Shown here in pieces: positions 46,448 through 55,899 of a stretch of 64,000 bases of DNA. Made by a program: the position numbers and the translations under genes. Source of the stretch: GM7GCV1 sp965221105 (GTDB lineage Bacteria > Pseudomonadota > Gammaproteobacteria > Pseudomonadales > GM7GCV1). How positions within the stretch are numbered: position 1 is the stretch's first letter; every line of letters starts with the position of its first letter. Location of the stretch: NCBI GenBank assembly GCA_965221105.1, contig OZ244871.1, forward strand, positions 620,001 to 684,000, read 5' to 3'. Below the pieces are notes generated by a model. The model made no database searches, was not told where the DNA came from, and saw only the letters and a program-made list of their open reading frames with translations.

Positions 46448-46902
46448 TCAAATAACCGGTAGCAGATCTCATTGGGAAACCCTCTGCCAGCAATAAATCG
46501 CTGCCTTCTCTGCCGCTCTTGAGAGTCAGAGGGAGGCACGTCTCCAAACTTCCGCGCCAAAGTTTCCAGGGCGAGCTGCAGCCATCTGTCGCTGTGCCGA
46601 TTCAACTCGTTCTCCACCAACTCCGAAGCAACGCCCTTGCGCCTCAATTCATGGGCGATTTTGACCGGACCCTGCCCTCGGGACATGTGGCTGGTTACAA
46701 AGCTTTCAACAAACCTCTGATCCGACTGCAGACCCTCGGCGGCGAGACTGTCCAGAGCCAACTCAACAACACGGGTATCGAAACGCCGAGTGAGCTTGCT
46801 CTGCAGCTCGGCGCGCGCATGTTCCCTGCGCGCCAGGTAATTCATGGCCGCCAGACGTGCCCTTTGGTACTGCGTGTCCCTGTCTTCAGGCTGGTCCGAC
46901 AT
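46444..46902 (-). CDS. recX: RecX, regulator of RecA
   Basis: The 152-aa protein shows the helical repeats of RecX (AMNYLARREHARAELQSKL, HELRRKGVASELVENEL). It modulates RecA filaments. No recA lies upstream: the space to der is under 300 bases. It is therefore separated from both of its usual neighbours, recA and alaS. Confidence 0.88.
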   Translation of the reverse strand: MSDQPEDRDTQYQRARLAAMNYLARREHARAELQSKLTRRFDTRVVELALDSLAAEGLQSDQRFVESFVTSHMSRGQGPVKIAHELRRKGVASELVENELNRHSDRWLQLALETLARKFGDVPPSDSQERQRRQRFIAGRGFPNEICYRLFD

Positions 46903-47037
46903 CGCCCTGCCTCAATCGCCCCGATGGGTCCTTTTAAGAGTCACTCGATGAAATGCATGAACGTCGACAGTCGGCTGCTCAGGTTATTTCCCGCCGAAAA
47001 ACAAGGCCAGCTCTCCAATCACGAACCTGGTGCGAAG

Positions 47038-47118
47038 CTAGATTCCCGGCAGCAGCCAGAACAGTGACAGAATAAACAGTGTCAGAGCGATCAGGTTGAC
47101 AAGCTCATTGACGTTCAT
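47038..47118 (-). CDS. Possible 26-aa membrane peptide
   Basis: A short frame between der and recX reads MNVNELVNLIALTLFILSL and ends FWLLPGI, one perfect transmembrane helix with a polar N-terminus. GAGG lies nine bases before the ATG. The rest of the 292-base gap holds no gene. A hydrophobic frame of this size could arise by chance. Confidence 0.35.
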   Translation of the reverse strand: MNVNELVNLIALTLFILSLFWLLPGI

Positions 47119-47194
47119 ATGCCCATACCTCTGTTGGTATCTTCGTGCCGGGACATAGTGCCAAAGATGTACCCGGGAAGAAAATGGAACGCGG

Positions 47195-48586
47195 TTATTT
47201 TTTCTTCTTTACGTGTCTCATCAATCGACGCTTTTTGTTGATCTGTCGTTGACTGAGCCTGTTCTTCCGGCCCTCAAAGGGATTTCCGCCAGAACGAAAC
47301 TCCAGTCGCACCGGTGTCCCATGAAGCCCCAGAACCTGGCGAAAGGTCTTTTCCAGATAGCGTACGTAGTGTGCTGGAATATCTTTGGTCATATTCCCGT
47401 GAATGACGACGATGGGCGGATTGTGACCACCCGCATGAGCATACCTGAGCTTAATGCGCCGGCCCCGAACCAGCGGCAAGGGATGCGCGGCAACAGCGTC
47501 TTCAAGAATACGTGTCAGTTGAGGCGTGGACAATGCCTGGTTGGCGCTCTGAAAGGCCCGATCTATGGACTCATAGAGGTGACCAACACCAGTGCCATGC
47601 AGCGCCGAAATAAAGTGGATGTCAGCAAAATCGATAAACCGAAGACGCCGATCAAGTTCTGATTTCACCCGCTCGCGCTGCTTTGCCTCCATACCATCCC
47701 ACTTGTTGATCGCGACAACAAGCGCCCGCCCGGATTCCATGACCTGACCCATGAGGTGCAGATCCTGATCGACAACACCTTCCCGTGCGTCCAGCAGAAG
47801 GATCACAACGTTCGCATCGTCAATGGCCTGCAGTGTTTTGACGATGGAAAATTTTTCCACCGACAGACGCACATTTTTGCGGCGACGCACCCCAGCAGTA
47901 TCAATCAACGTGTATGGAGTGTCATTGCGCTGATAATCAATATAGATACTGTCTCGCGTCGTTCCTGGCTGGTCGTAGACAACCACGCGGTCCTCGCCAA
48001 GCAGACGATTTACCAGGGTGGATTTACCAACATTGGGGCGCCCAACTACGGCAATGCGGACGCTGGCTGTGACCGGCTCCTCCGTCGAGCGGGCAGCCGG
48101 AAAAATTTTCGCCACAGTGGCAGCAAGCTGTGATACACCGCGACCGTGGCTGGCGCTGATCTGGTGGACATCGCCAAGTCCCAGCCGATAGAACTCACCG
48201 ACGATCATGTTGGCGTCTGCACCATCGACCTTGTTGGCAACCAGAAACACAGTCTCTTTGGTTTTGCGCAACTCGGCTGCCAGTTGCTCGTCTCCCGCAG
48301 TGACACCCTCTCGGGCATCAACCATGAAGAGTACCGCATCCGCTTCCTCTATAGCCTTGAGTGACTGTTCCTGCATCAGTTGCTCAACACCCTGCTCATC
48401 CCCGGTCATCCCACCGGTGTCTACAATCATGCAGCGGGCGTCGTCCAGAAGCGCTTCCCCATATTTTCGATCTCGGGTGAGGCCAGAAAAGCTGGCCACC
48501 AGTGCGGCGCGAGTTTTGGTCAGGCGGTTGAACAGGGTCGACTTGCCGACATTGGGGCGGCCAACCAGGGCGATAACAGGAATCAT
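47195..48586 (-). CDS. der: Ribosome-biogenesis GTPase Der (EngA)
   Basis: The 463-aa protein has two tandem G domains, each with GRPNVGKST, a DTGG or DTAG switch and NKVD or NKWD, followed by a C-terminal KH-like domain ending in a Lys-rich tail. Der is needed for 50S assembly. It follows bamB by 32 bases in the conserved hisS-yfgM-bamB-der order. Confidence 0.96.
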   Translation of the reverse strand: MIPVIALVGRPNVGKSTLFNRLTKTRAALVASFSGLTRDRKYGEALLDDARCMIVDTGGMTGDEQGVEQLMQEQSLKAIEEADAVLFMVDAREGVTAGDEQLAAELRKTKETVFLVANKVDGADANMIVGEFYRLGLGDVHQISASHGRGVSQLAATVAKIFPAARSTEEPVTASVRIAVVGRPNVGKSTLVNRLLGEDRVVVYDQPGTTRDSIYIDYQRNDTPYTLIDTAGVRRRKNVRLSVEKFSIVKTLQAIDDANVVILLLDAREGVVDQDLHLMGQVMESGRALVVAINKWDGMEAKQRERVKSELDRRLRFIDFADIHFISALHGTGVGHLYESIDRAFQSANQALSTPQLTRILEDAVAAHPLPLVRGRRIKLRYAHAGGHNPPIVVIHGNMTKDIPAHYVRYLEKTFRQVLGLHGTPVRLEFRSGGNPFEGRKNRLSQRQINKKRRLMRHVKKKK

Positions 48587-48618
48587 TGTATGCTGGAGCG
48601 GGGAGAGAACCCCGTTCC

Positions 48619-49803
48619 CTAGTCTATGTCGCTGACTCTATATGCGGCGATACCACCGGAGTTGTCAATCAGAATCACCTGATCACCATACCCAATAGTA
48701 GGCGATCGTACACCTGAACCGTCAACTCTCCTGCGACCGATGGTTTCGCCAGTGCGGCGGTCCAGAAAATGCAGATAGCCCTCAAAATCTGCAAAGGCCA
48801 CATACCGATTGGCCACGGCTGGTGCATTGAGTTGGCGGTGGGCGTACTCGCTCGAACTCCACAGCTCGGTTCCCTCAGATGCATTGAATGCACGAACGCG
48901 ACCATCAGCTTCCGTGATAGCCAGAGTTCCCGCAAAAGCGGCCGGGCCACTGACGCTGGAGGCATCCTGAAACCAGAGCGCCCTGCCCGTCTCCGGCTGA
49001 ATAGCCATCAAGCCACCCTGGTAGGAGACCCCGTAGAGGGTACCGTTGTGAAAGAGGGGCTGACCATCAACATCAACCATGCGCTCCAGGTCCGTGCGGC
49101 CTTCCGGGACACCCACTCGCGTATCCCAAACAGTCAGTCCATCCTGCATGCTGTACGCGGCTATCTTGCCATTATCATGTCCGACGAAAACCACATCCAG
49201 AAGCCTCGGCCCAATACGCACCGCTTCTACGACCGTCGGCGGTGCAGTACCTCGCAGGGTGAGCAGGGGCATACTGGTGTCAATCACCCAGCGTTCACTG
49301 CCATCCCGAGCATCAAGTCCGTACACCTTGCCATCGAGGCTGAGTGCAACGACCGTGTCTCCGTTGGTCGCCGGGGGTGCCAGAATCTCACTGGCGATGG
49401 TGGCCGTCCACAGCTGTTCACCATCGGTCTGATCCAAGGCAATCACCAGGCCTTTGTCCGTCCCTACCAATACCAGACCATGTCCGGCACCAGTTGCACC
49501 GGTGATTCGGGTATTACGGAGCTGCGTGCGCCACAGGCGTTTGCCCGTAGTGAGGTCAATAGCGGTCAAACTTCCGCTGTAATCGCCTGCGTAGAGAATG
49601 TCGCCATCAATGGCTGGAACAACCATGGGCCGGATATCACCAGGCCCATCACCGAGATCCTGCCGCCACAAGCGATTGATTTCCAGCTGAGGGTCAAAAT
49701 TTTCGAGTTCGACGGGGGCGAGAAGATCAATCTCTTCATCACCTCGAAAAAAATTGCAGGCCGACAGGCATACAACCAGCACAAGGGCGACAGGTAATTT
49801 CAT
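48619..49803 (-). CDS. bamB: Outer-membrane assembly lipoprotein BamB
   Basis: The 394-aa protein has a lipoprotein signal (VALVLVVCLSAC, Cys about residue 16) and repeated PQQ-like beta-propeller blades (YAGDYSGSLTAIDLTTGK, GLDARDGSERW). It is the BamB subunit of the beta-barrel assembly machine, anchored to the periplasmic face of the outer membrane. Gene order with yfgM and der supports this. Confidence 0.93.
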   Translation of the reverse strand: MKLPVALVLVVCLSACNFFRGDEEIDLLAPVELENFDPQLEINRLWRQDLGDGPGDIRPMVVPAIDGDILYAGDYSGSLTAIDLTTGKRLWRTQLRNTRITGATGAGHGLVLVGTDKGLVIALDQTDGEQLWTATIASEILAPPATNGDTVVALSLDGKVYGLDARDGSERWVIDTSMPLLTLRGTAPPTVVEAVRIGPRLLDVVFVGHDNGKIAAYSMQDGLTVWDTRVGVPEGRTDLERMVDVDGQPLFHNGTLYGVSYQGGLMAIQPETGRALWFQDASSVSGPAAFAGTLAITEADGRVRAFNASEGTELWSSSEYAHRQLNAPAVANRYVAFADFEGYLHFLDRRTGETIGRRRVDGSGVRSPTIGYGDQVILIDNSGGIAAYRVSDID

Positions 49804-49818
49804 CTCTGCTCTCCGAAC

Positions 49819-50505
49819 CTAGTTTCCGGGCGAGACAGAGCCCAGCCCCGTTTCCAGGTTGGCGAGCTTGAGCTCCAGGGAAGTCTGCCGACCGGTATTG
49901 TCTGAGCTCATGGTATCCAGCGCCGTTTGATAGGCCTTCGCCGCCTCCTGCCGCTGGCCCTCGCTGTTATGAATATCGCCGCGCGCCTCGGCATACAGGG
50001 AGGCGAAATGGTCGTTGGGCGCTGCGAGACGCTCCAGTGCTGAATCAGGAGTACCGAGCTGCGATTCCAGCAGCGCCAGGCGGAAATTCACGAGCTGCTC
50101 ATCAGCATCATTTCCGGCGTGCTCGCTGGCCCATTGCAAACGGTCCAGAGCCGCCGAAAAATGACCAAGATCCGCACTCAGGCGAGCGACCGAGAGCGCA
50201 GCAAGAAAAGCGTAGTGGCTATCAGCATGCTCCTCGATGAGCTGATCTGCGAGCTGGTCCACCAACGCCAGTTCGGAATCAGTGGCAACCGGCCCCGAGG
50301 AGGCCGACGACACCGCCAGGTCAAGTCGCTCGTAGGCGTCAGACGCTGGCCAAATCTGGCTATTGCGATACGACTGATACAGGTCAGGCCCAAAAAAAAT
50401 GGCGCAAAAAGCCAGCACCGCAAGAATCAACCCAAGGAGGTGCTCCTGAAACCAGGCCTTGATGGCCTCGATCTGCTCGCGCTCTCCGGAGCGAATATCT
50501 TTCAA
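49819..50505 (-). CDS. yfgM: YfgM-like membrane protein with TPR-type repeats
   Basis: The 228-aa protein has one membrane helix near the N-terminus (about residues 19-41, LLGLILAVLAFCAIFFG) and an Ala-rich helical periplasmic part with TPR-like pairs. In E. coli YfgM works with PpiD at the Sec translocon. It is 16 bases from bamB. Confidence 0.85.
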   Translation of the reverse strand: MKDIRSGEREQIEAIKAWFQEHLLGLILAVLAFCAIFFGPDLYQSYRNSQIWPASDAYERLDLAVSSASSGPVATDSELALVDQLADQLIEEHADSHYAFLAALSVARLSADLGHFSAALDRLQWASEHAGNDADEQLVNFRLALLESQLGTPDSALERLAAPNDHFASLYAEARGDIHNSEGQRQEAAKAYQTALDTMSSDNTGRQTSLELKLANLETGLGSVSPGN

Positions 50506-50666
50506 AGGGTTTCTCCTCCAAGCCTCTCACTGCGGATGACATTGTTTATGCACAGGGGCGTTGTGGTCTGCCCGGCAGCCACCATGCACGATGACGTCCC
50601 GGTTATATAGACGACCTGAGCAAAAAATCCGGCCATGATGCTGTGGCACCACCAATAACGCAAGAT

Positions 50667-51932
50667 TCAAGAACGCAGCCTGTCCAGCAGCTCAGTCCTG
50701 GAAAGGCTTTCCTGGGGCACATCTTCGCGCAGATATTTCAAGACCACCTCGCCCCTGGCCAACTCCTCGCCGCCCAGAACCAGGGCCACACTGGCACCGC
50801 TGCGGTCAGCTCTCCTGAACTGACTCTTGAAGCTGCCACCCCCACAGTGGCACATTGTTGCCATATGGGGCAGTTGGTCGCGAAGCTGCTCAGACAACTG
50901 CATGGCGGAAGAAGCCACCTGTTCTTCATAGACAATGTAGATGTCAACTGGCTGCGGCAGGCTGTCTAAAAAGTTCGAATTGACTTCCTCGACCAGCAGC
51001 ACGAGTCGCTCAACACCGATTCCGAGACCCAGAGCCGCTGTATCGCGCCCTCCCAATTGGCCAACCAGGCCATCGTAACGACCACCGCCACAGACTGTTC
51101 CCTGCGCCCCCAACCGATTGGTGATCCATTCAAAAACCGTGCGGCCGTAATAATCAAGTCCGCGAACCAGATTCATGTTGACACGGTACTCGACATCCAG
51201 TGCGTCCAGCAGGCGCTGCAGCCCGTCCAGATGTTCCTTTGATTCCGGGTCCAGAAAGTCCATCGGGGATGGAGCCTCTTTCAACAGATCCTGAACATCC
51301 GGGTTCTTGGAGTCCAGAACGCGCAGTGGATTGGTCTCCATGCGTCTGAGGGTATCTTCATCAAGCTGGCTTTTGTGTACACGCAGGAACTCGATCAACG
51401 CAGCCCGATGGGCCGCACGCGACGCGGGCGCACCCAGCGTATTCAGCTCCAGCTCCAGGGCGTCGCCAATACCCAGCTCTTTCCAGACACGCGAGGTGAG
51501 CGCAATCAGTTCAGCATCAATATCAGGGCCATCGAGACCGAATATCTCTACTCCAAACTGGTGAAACTGCCTCAGCCTGCCCTTCTGAGGGCGTTCGTGC
51601 CGAAACATAGGCCCGCTGTACCAGAGGCGCTGCGGGCGGTCAAGAAGTCCATTCTGAATGCACGCCCTGACGCACCCTGCTGTCCCTTCAGGCCTCAGCG
51701 TCAGCCAGTCCCCGCTGCGATCTTCAAAACTGTACATCTCCTTTTCAACAATATCGGTCACCGCACCGATGGATCGCTCAAAGAGTCCGGTTTTTTCCAG
51801 CACAGGGAAGCGAATCTCGGAGTAACCGTAGCGGGAAAGCACATCAGCAAGTGTCGATTCAACAAACTGCCACTTGCCAGACTCATCCGGCAGCAGGTCG
51901 TTCATGCCGCGAACCGATTGATATTTTTCCAT
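50667..51932 (-). CDS. hisS: Histidyl-tRNA synthetase
   Basis: The 421-aa class II enzyme contains RGMNDLLP, TLRPEGTAGCVRA, GPMFRHERPQKGRLRQFHQ and GLGIGVERL, including the histidine-A motifs (RGLDYYGRTVFE). It charges tRNA-His. It follows ispG by 35 bases. Confidence 0.96.
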   Translation of the reverse strand: MEKYQSVRGMNDLLPDESGKWQFVESTLADVLSRYGYSEIRFPVLEKTGLFERSIGAVTDIVEKEMYSFEDRSGDWLTLRPEGTAGCVRACIQNGLLDRPQRLWYSGPMFRHERPQKGRLRQFHQFGVEIFGLDGPDIDAELIALTSRVWKELGIGDALELELNTLGAPASRAAHRAALIEFLRVHKSQLDEDTLRRMETNPLRVLDSKNPDVQDLLKEAPSPMDFLDPESKEHLDGLQRLLDALDVEYRVNMNLVRGLDYYGRTVFEWITNRLGAQGTVCGGGRYDGLVGQLGGRDTAALGLGIGVERLVLLVEEVNSNFLDSLPQPVDIYIVYEEQVASSAMQLSEQLRDQLPHMATMCHCGGGSFKSQFRRADRSGASVALVLGGEELARGEVVLKYLREDVPQESLSRTELLDRLRS

Positions 51933-51967
51933 GAAGTGGGTGACTGCGTGATGGGCGTACCTGAGTC

Positions 51968-53098
51968 CTAGCCACTGCTTGATGCAATCAGGTTATCGGA
52001 TTCTTCCGACTCACGTTTCAGCTTCTCGTCAACACGCTGGCGGATCAACCCCTCCATTTCGTCCAGCACGCGGGTGGAGTCAATCTTGTGGTGCGGTTTC
52101 CCATCGATGTAAATGAGGCTCTGCGGATCGGCCCCTGTCACACCGATTTCGACTTCCTTGGACTCACCTGGTCCATTAACGTAGCAACCGATCACAGCAA
52201 CGTCTATGGGTGTTGTGATGTCTTCGAGACGCCGCTCCAGCTCATTCATGGTCTGAATCACGTCAAAATTTTGCCGCGAGCAGCTTGGACAGGCAGTGAA
52301 GTTAACCCCCTTGGATCTCAGCCTGAGGCTCTTGAGCATATCCCAACCGACTTTCACTTCCTCGACAGGATCGGCAGCCAAAGAAACCCTGACAGTATCG
52401 CCTATACCTTCCATCAGCAACATGCCAAGACCTATGCTGGATTTCACAGTCCCGGAGCGCAAACCTCCTGCTTCAGTTATTCCCAGGTGCAGCGGCTGTT
52501 CAATCTGCGACGCCACAATACGATAGGCGGCGACTGTCATGAATATGTCTGAAGCCTTGATGCTGAGCTTGTAGTCAGCAAAGTCCATGCGGTCAAGAAT
52601 ATCAATATGGCGCATGGCCGATTCCACCAAAGCTTCAGGTGTGGGCTCGCCGTACTTCATTTGCAAATCCTTTTCCAGAGAACCTGCATTGACCCCGACG
52701 CGAATAGGTAAGCTATGCTCTCGGGCCTTGTCAATAACCTGCCGGACCTTGTTTTCACGGCCAATGTTGCCTGGATTAATCCGCAGACAGGCAGCACCCT
52801 TCTCGGCCACTTTGAGTGCAATTCGATAGTCAAAGTGGATGTCCGCAACCAGGGGTACTTCCACCTCTTTGCGAATCTCACCAAAGGCGTCAACAGCTTC
52901 CATGGTGGGCACCGATACGCGCACTATATCTGCGCCCGCCCCAGCCAATGCACGCACTTGTTGGGCTGTCGCCGCAATATCGGTAGTTTCGGTGTTGGTC
53001 ATGCTTTGCACCGCTATGGGGGCATCACCACCAACGGGTACAGATCCAACGAGAATCTGTCGCGAAACACGTCTTTGAATTGGAGATTGGGTAATCAT
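51968..53098 (-). CDS. ispG: 4-hydroxy-3-methylbut-2-enyl diphosphate synthase
   Basis: ATG 53098 gives MITQSPIQRRVSRQILVG and 376 aa, near E. coli IspG (372); the longer frame runs into rodZ. The 4Fe-4S cysteines are in CPSCSRQ and GCYVNGPGE. It makes HMBPP in the MEP isoprenoid pathway. The need for an Fe-S cluster fits the isc operon nearby. Confidence 0.95.
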   Translation of the reverse strand: MITQSPIQRRVSRQILVGSVPVGGDAPIAVQSMTNTETTDIAATAQQVRALAGAGADIVRVSVPTMEAVDAFGEIRKEVEVPLVADIHFDYRIALKVAEKGAACLRINPGNIGRENKVRQVIDKAREHSLPIRVGVNAGSLEKDLQMKYGEPTPEALVESAMRHIDILDRMDFADYKLSIKASDIFMTVAAYRIVASQIEQPLHLGITEAGGLRSGTVKSSIGLGMLLMEGIGDTVRVSLAADPVEEVKVGWDMLKSLRLRSKGVNFTACPSCSRQNFDVIQTMNELERRLEDITTPIDVAVIGCYVNGPGESKEVEIGVTGADPQSLIYIDGKPHHKIDSTRVLDEMEGLIRQRVDEKLKRESEESDNLIASSSG

Positions 53099-53130
53099 CG
53101 TATCTAGTCCGGTTGCGGGGCTGGTTTCAT

Positions 53131-53592
53131 TCAGCCTAGGAGGATAAAGATAAGCCACAGACCTGCCAAAATCAACACTGCGGCAAGCAATGCCAGTCCA
53201 AATTGATTGAACCACCTGGCAGAGGCATCCTCTGGCACCGCGGCTCTGATGCCTTTTCCGGCATCCAGTCCCGTTTCTTCGCAGTAGCGATCAAATTCTG
53301 CAGTGATGTCGCCCTCGTCCTCGCCCAACATTCTGGCACAGCTTTTCAGGTATCCACGCACGTAGACAGCACTTGGGAAATGGTCGAAATGGTTGTTTTC
53401 CAGGTTCTTGATCGCAGCCCCAGTCAGACCCACTGACTGCCCAAGCCTGGCACGGTTCAGGGCACGCTGTTCGCGCGCCCTGCGCAGGTGCTCGCCAGGA
53501 TTGGCGGGCTGAACAGGCACTTTTCCCTCGGGGAGTTCTTCAACCGTTTCCCGCATATCGTCGGATTCAGGGGTGCTTTCAGTGCTCCTCAT
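53131..53592 (-). CDS. rodZ: RodZ-like HTH membrane protein without periplasmic domain
   Basis: The 153-aa protein has an acidic N-terminus, a RodZ-type HTH (about residues 31-95: PGEHLRRAREQRALNRARLG, YVRGYLKSCARML) and a membrane helix at about 131-152, where it ends. E. coli RodZ is 337 aa with a beta-rich periplasmic domain, which is absent here. RodZ links MreB to the cell-wall machinery. Its ATG overlaps the upstream stop (ATGA). Position between ispG and rlmN is conserved. Confidence 0.75.
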   Translation of the reverse strand: MRSTESTPESDDMRETVEELPEGKVPVQPANPGEHLRRAREQRALNRARLGQSVGLTGAAIKNLENNHFDHFPSAVYVRGYLKSCARMLGEDEGDITAEFDRYCEETGLDAGKGIRAAVPEDASARWFNQFGLALLAAVLILAGLWLIFILLG

Positions 53593-53912
53593 CGTCCAGC
53601 CTGCCCCCGCAGCATCAATTCACGGGCCTGCCTGGAGTCCGGCGGCATGGTTCGTGCGCTCATCCCGTAATTGGCACCGGATTCTGCATCGCGCACTGTG
53701 TCAGTCAGAACACTGCCGTGCGACGGACTGCGCGGAACTGACTGTCCGATTTCCCTGTGTCTGTGCGGTCCGTCAATACTCAGCGCACGCTCAGGATCGC
53801 TTGTGAGGGCGTGGCTGCAGCTGCGGGAACAGCGCACGATGACATCAGTTCGTAAGGTACCGCGCACATTCTTTGCCCTCTCCACGACTGTGGAGCGAAA
53901 CCGGATACTCAT
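53589..53912 (-). CDS. 107-codon ORF in the pilF position, unrecognised
   Basis: The frame is joined to both neighbours by ATGA overlaps: its ATG overlaps the rlmN stop and its stop overlaps the rodZ ATG, so it is probably translated. Here related bacteria carry pilF/pilW, a 250-residue TPR lipoprotein. The present product lacks a signal peptide, lipobox and TPRs. It has Arg/Ser-rich content; only its end (PPDSRQARELMLRGQ) vaguely recalls a PilF tail. It may be a shortened or frame-shifted relic. Confidence 0.4.
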   Translation of the reverse strand: MSIRFRSTVVERAKNVRGTLRTDVIVRCSRSCSHALTSDPERALSIDGPHRHREIGQSVPRSPSHGSVLTDTVRDAESGANYGMSARTMPPDSRQARELMLRGQAGR

Positions 53913-55075
53913 ATGTCAACTGCCGCCATCGGTATGCTCTGATCGACATGCGCCAGATCAAGCAGATTCTTGTATCGCAGACTCCGCCGGGTCCTGTCAT
54001 TGACTGCCCCGGCCAACTGGCCGCATGCAGCATCGATATCGTCCCCTCGCGTTGTTCTGACGGTGACCCTGTACCCCCTGCGACAGAGAATATCGCGAAA
54101 TTTTTGAAGTGCAGTGTTACTGACCCGCTGGTAGCCCGAATTGGGAAAAGGGTTGAACGGGATCAAATTGATCTTGCAGGGGGTGTCCACCAACAGCTCT
54201 GCCAGCTGATGGGCATGTCTCTCCCGGTCATTGACATCCCGAATCAGGGTATATTCCACCGTAAGCTTGCGGTGGCTGTCCGGCATTCTCCGCAGGTAGT
54301 CATTGGCGCTGCGCAGCAGCTCGGAAATGGGATATTTGCGGTTGAGGGGCACCAGTACATTACGCAGTTCATCGGTTGGTGCGTGCAGAGATATCGCCAG
54401 TGACACATCGACATGATCAGCCAGTCTCTCAAGTGCTGGAACCACGCCTGAGGTGCTCAGGGTCACCCTTCGCTTGGACAGGCCATAGGCGTGGTCATGC
54501 ATCATGAGCTGCATGGCCGCAACACAGTTGTCAAAATTCAGCAAGGGCTCTCCCATACCCATCATCACTACGTTGGTGACCACCCTCCGCTGGCCGGAAC
54601 CCGGAGAATCGAGCGACCTGGAAGCAATCCACAACTGGCCAATGATTTCTGCTGCAGTCAAATCCCGGTGAAAGCCCTGCTTGCCGGTACTGCAAAAACT
54701 GCAGTCCAGTGAACAGCCAACCTGTGAGGATACGCAAAGCGTTCCCCGCCCACCCTCAGGAATAAATACCGTCTCTACGGCACTGCCACCCTCCACGCGG
54801 ATCAGCCATTTGCGGGTGCCATCTTCTGACAGGTGATCGGCAATGATCTCCGGGGTGCGAATCTCTGCCAGAGATTTCAAGTGCTGCCGCAATGGTTTAC
54901 TGATATTGGTCATCAGGTCAGTATCGGACACACCCTGCTGGTGTATCCACTTGATAACCTGGGTGGCTCGAAACGCCTTTTCGCCAAGATCAGCAAAGAA
55001 GTCCGCCATCTGCGCTGGTGAAAGGCCAAGCAGGTTGACTCGACGTACTGCGGGTGAAACTTCGCTCAAGCTCAT
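53909..55075 (-). CDS. rlmN: Dual-specificity 23S rRNA/tRNA A2503/A37 methyltransferase
   Basis: ATG 55075 gives 388 aa starting MSLSEVSPAVRRVNLLGLS. The radical-SAM CxxxCxxC is in CSLDCSFCSTGKQGF and the second catalytic cysteine in DDIDAACGQLAG. It methylates C2 of A2503 in 23S rRNA and of A37 in tRNAs. It needs an Fe-S cluster, matching the isc neighbourhood. It lies 52 bases after ndk. Confidence 0.94.
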   Translation of the reverse strand: MSLSEVSPAVRRVNLLGLSPAQMADFFADLGEKAFRATQVIKWIHQQGVSDTDLMTNISKPLRQHLKSLAEIRTPEIIADHLSEDGTRKWLIRVEGGSAVETVFIPEGGRGTLCVSSQVGCSLDCSFCSTGKQGFHRDLTAAEIIGQLWIASRSLDSPGSGQRRVVTNVVMMGMGEPLLNFDNCVAAMQLMMHDHAYGLSKRRVTLSTSGVVPALERLADHVDVSLAISLHAPTDELRNVLVPLNRKYPISELLRSANDYLRRMPDSHRKLTVEYTLIRDVNDRERHAHQLAELLVDTPCKINLIPFNPFPNSGYQRVSNTALQKFRDILCRRGYRVTVRTTRGDDIDAACGQLAGAVNDRTRRSLRYKNLLDLAHVDQSIPMAAVDI

Positions 55076-55127
55076 GGTTGGTGAAACCGATGGGATCAAC
55101 GACCTGCAGGGGCCTGAATCAGTCGCC

Positions 55128-55553
55128 CTATCGCGAGAAAATCTCGCCGTCAGCAAAAAAGTAGCTCACTTCGCGAATCGCCGACTCGGGTGAGTCGGAG
55201 CCGTGGACCGCATTGGCATCAATGGTTTCAGCAAAATCAGCGCGAATGGTTCCGTCTGCCGCCTCGCGGGGGTTGGTGGCTCCCATGAGCTCGCGGTTCC
55301 TGAGGATGGCATTTTCACCTTCCAGTACCTGCACGACAACCGGTCCAGACGTCATAAAGGCGACAAGATCATTGAAAAAAGGGCGCTCGCGATGCTCGGC
55401 ATAGAAACCGCCCGCCTGTTCAGCATCCATATGGATCATTCTGGAAGCAACAACCTGCAGGCCGGCAGCCTCAAAACGGGCGACAATCTGGCCGATAACA
55501 TTTTGTGCCACTGCATCGGGCTTCACGATGCTCAGAGTGCGCTCAACAGCCAT
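55128..55553 (-). CDS. ndk: Nucleoside diphosphate kinase
   Basis: The 141-aa protein has the Ndk signature NAVHGSDSPESA with the phospho-accepting His near residue 117 and the start ERTLSIVKPDAVAQNVIG. It balances NTP pools. It is the first gene after a 346-base gap and has its own candidate promoter. Confidence 0.96.
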   Translation of the reverse strand: MAVERTLSIVKPDAVAQNVIGQIVARFEAAGLQVVASRMIHMDAEQAGGFYAEHRERPFFNDLVAFMTSGPVVVQVLEGENAILRNRELMGATNPREAADGTIRADFAETIDANAVHGSDSPESAIREVSYFFADGEIFSR

Positions 55554-55899
55554 TTAACGTTCTCCAATGAACAACACCTTGGGGGCAATTTGGGGCAGGA
55601 AAAATCAGCTGCGAATTGTACGCGTGCAGCCGCCTGCCAACAAGAAAAGAGTACAACTCCTCTAGTCCAGGGATACCGGGCTCCAATGGTCATCCCCGAA
55701 CCGGGCTGGCATCAGGAAGTATCTCTGCGAGGAATTGCATCACAAAAACCTGATTCAGGCACTCTGCAGAGCACCCACTCCTTTGGCACACTCCGTTTGA
55801 AAATCCTGGGGGCACTCGAACAGCTGGGTCGAGATTCTCACGAATCCGCCGTGTTGGGGCCTGTGGGTATTGTCCCGCATACTGTCGACAGCGACCAGA
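55554..55899. other. Intergenic region between ndk and iscX
   Basis: Apart from the ndk promoter candidate, I see nothing coding in these 346 bases. Plus-strand frames here are shadows of ndk. Confidence 0.4.
55615..55643 (-). promoter_or_regulatory. Candidate sigma-70 promoter of ndk
   Basis: On the minus strand TTGTTG (55643-55638) and TACAAT (55620-55615) are 17 bases apart, about 62 bases before the ndk ATG. Confidence 0.5.
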
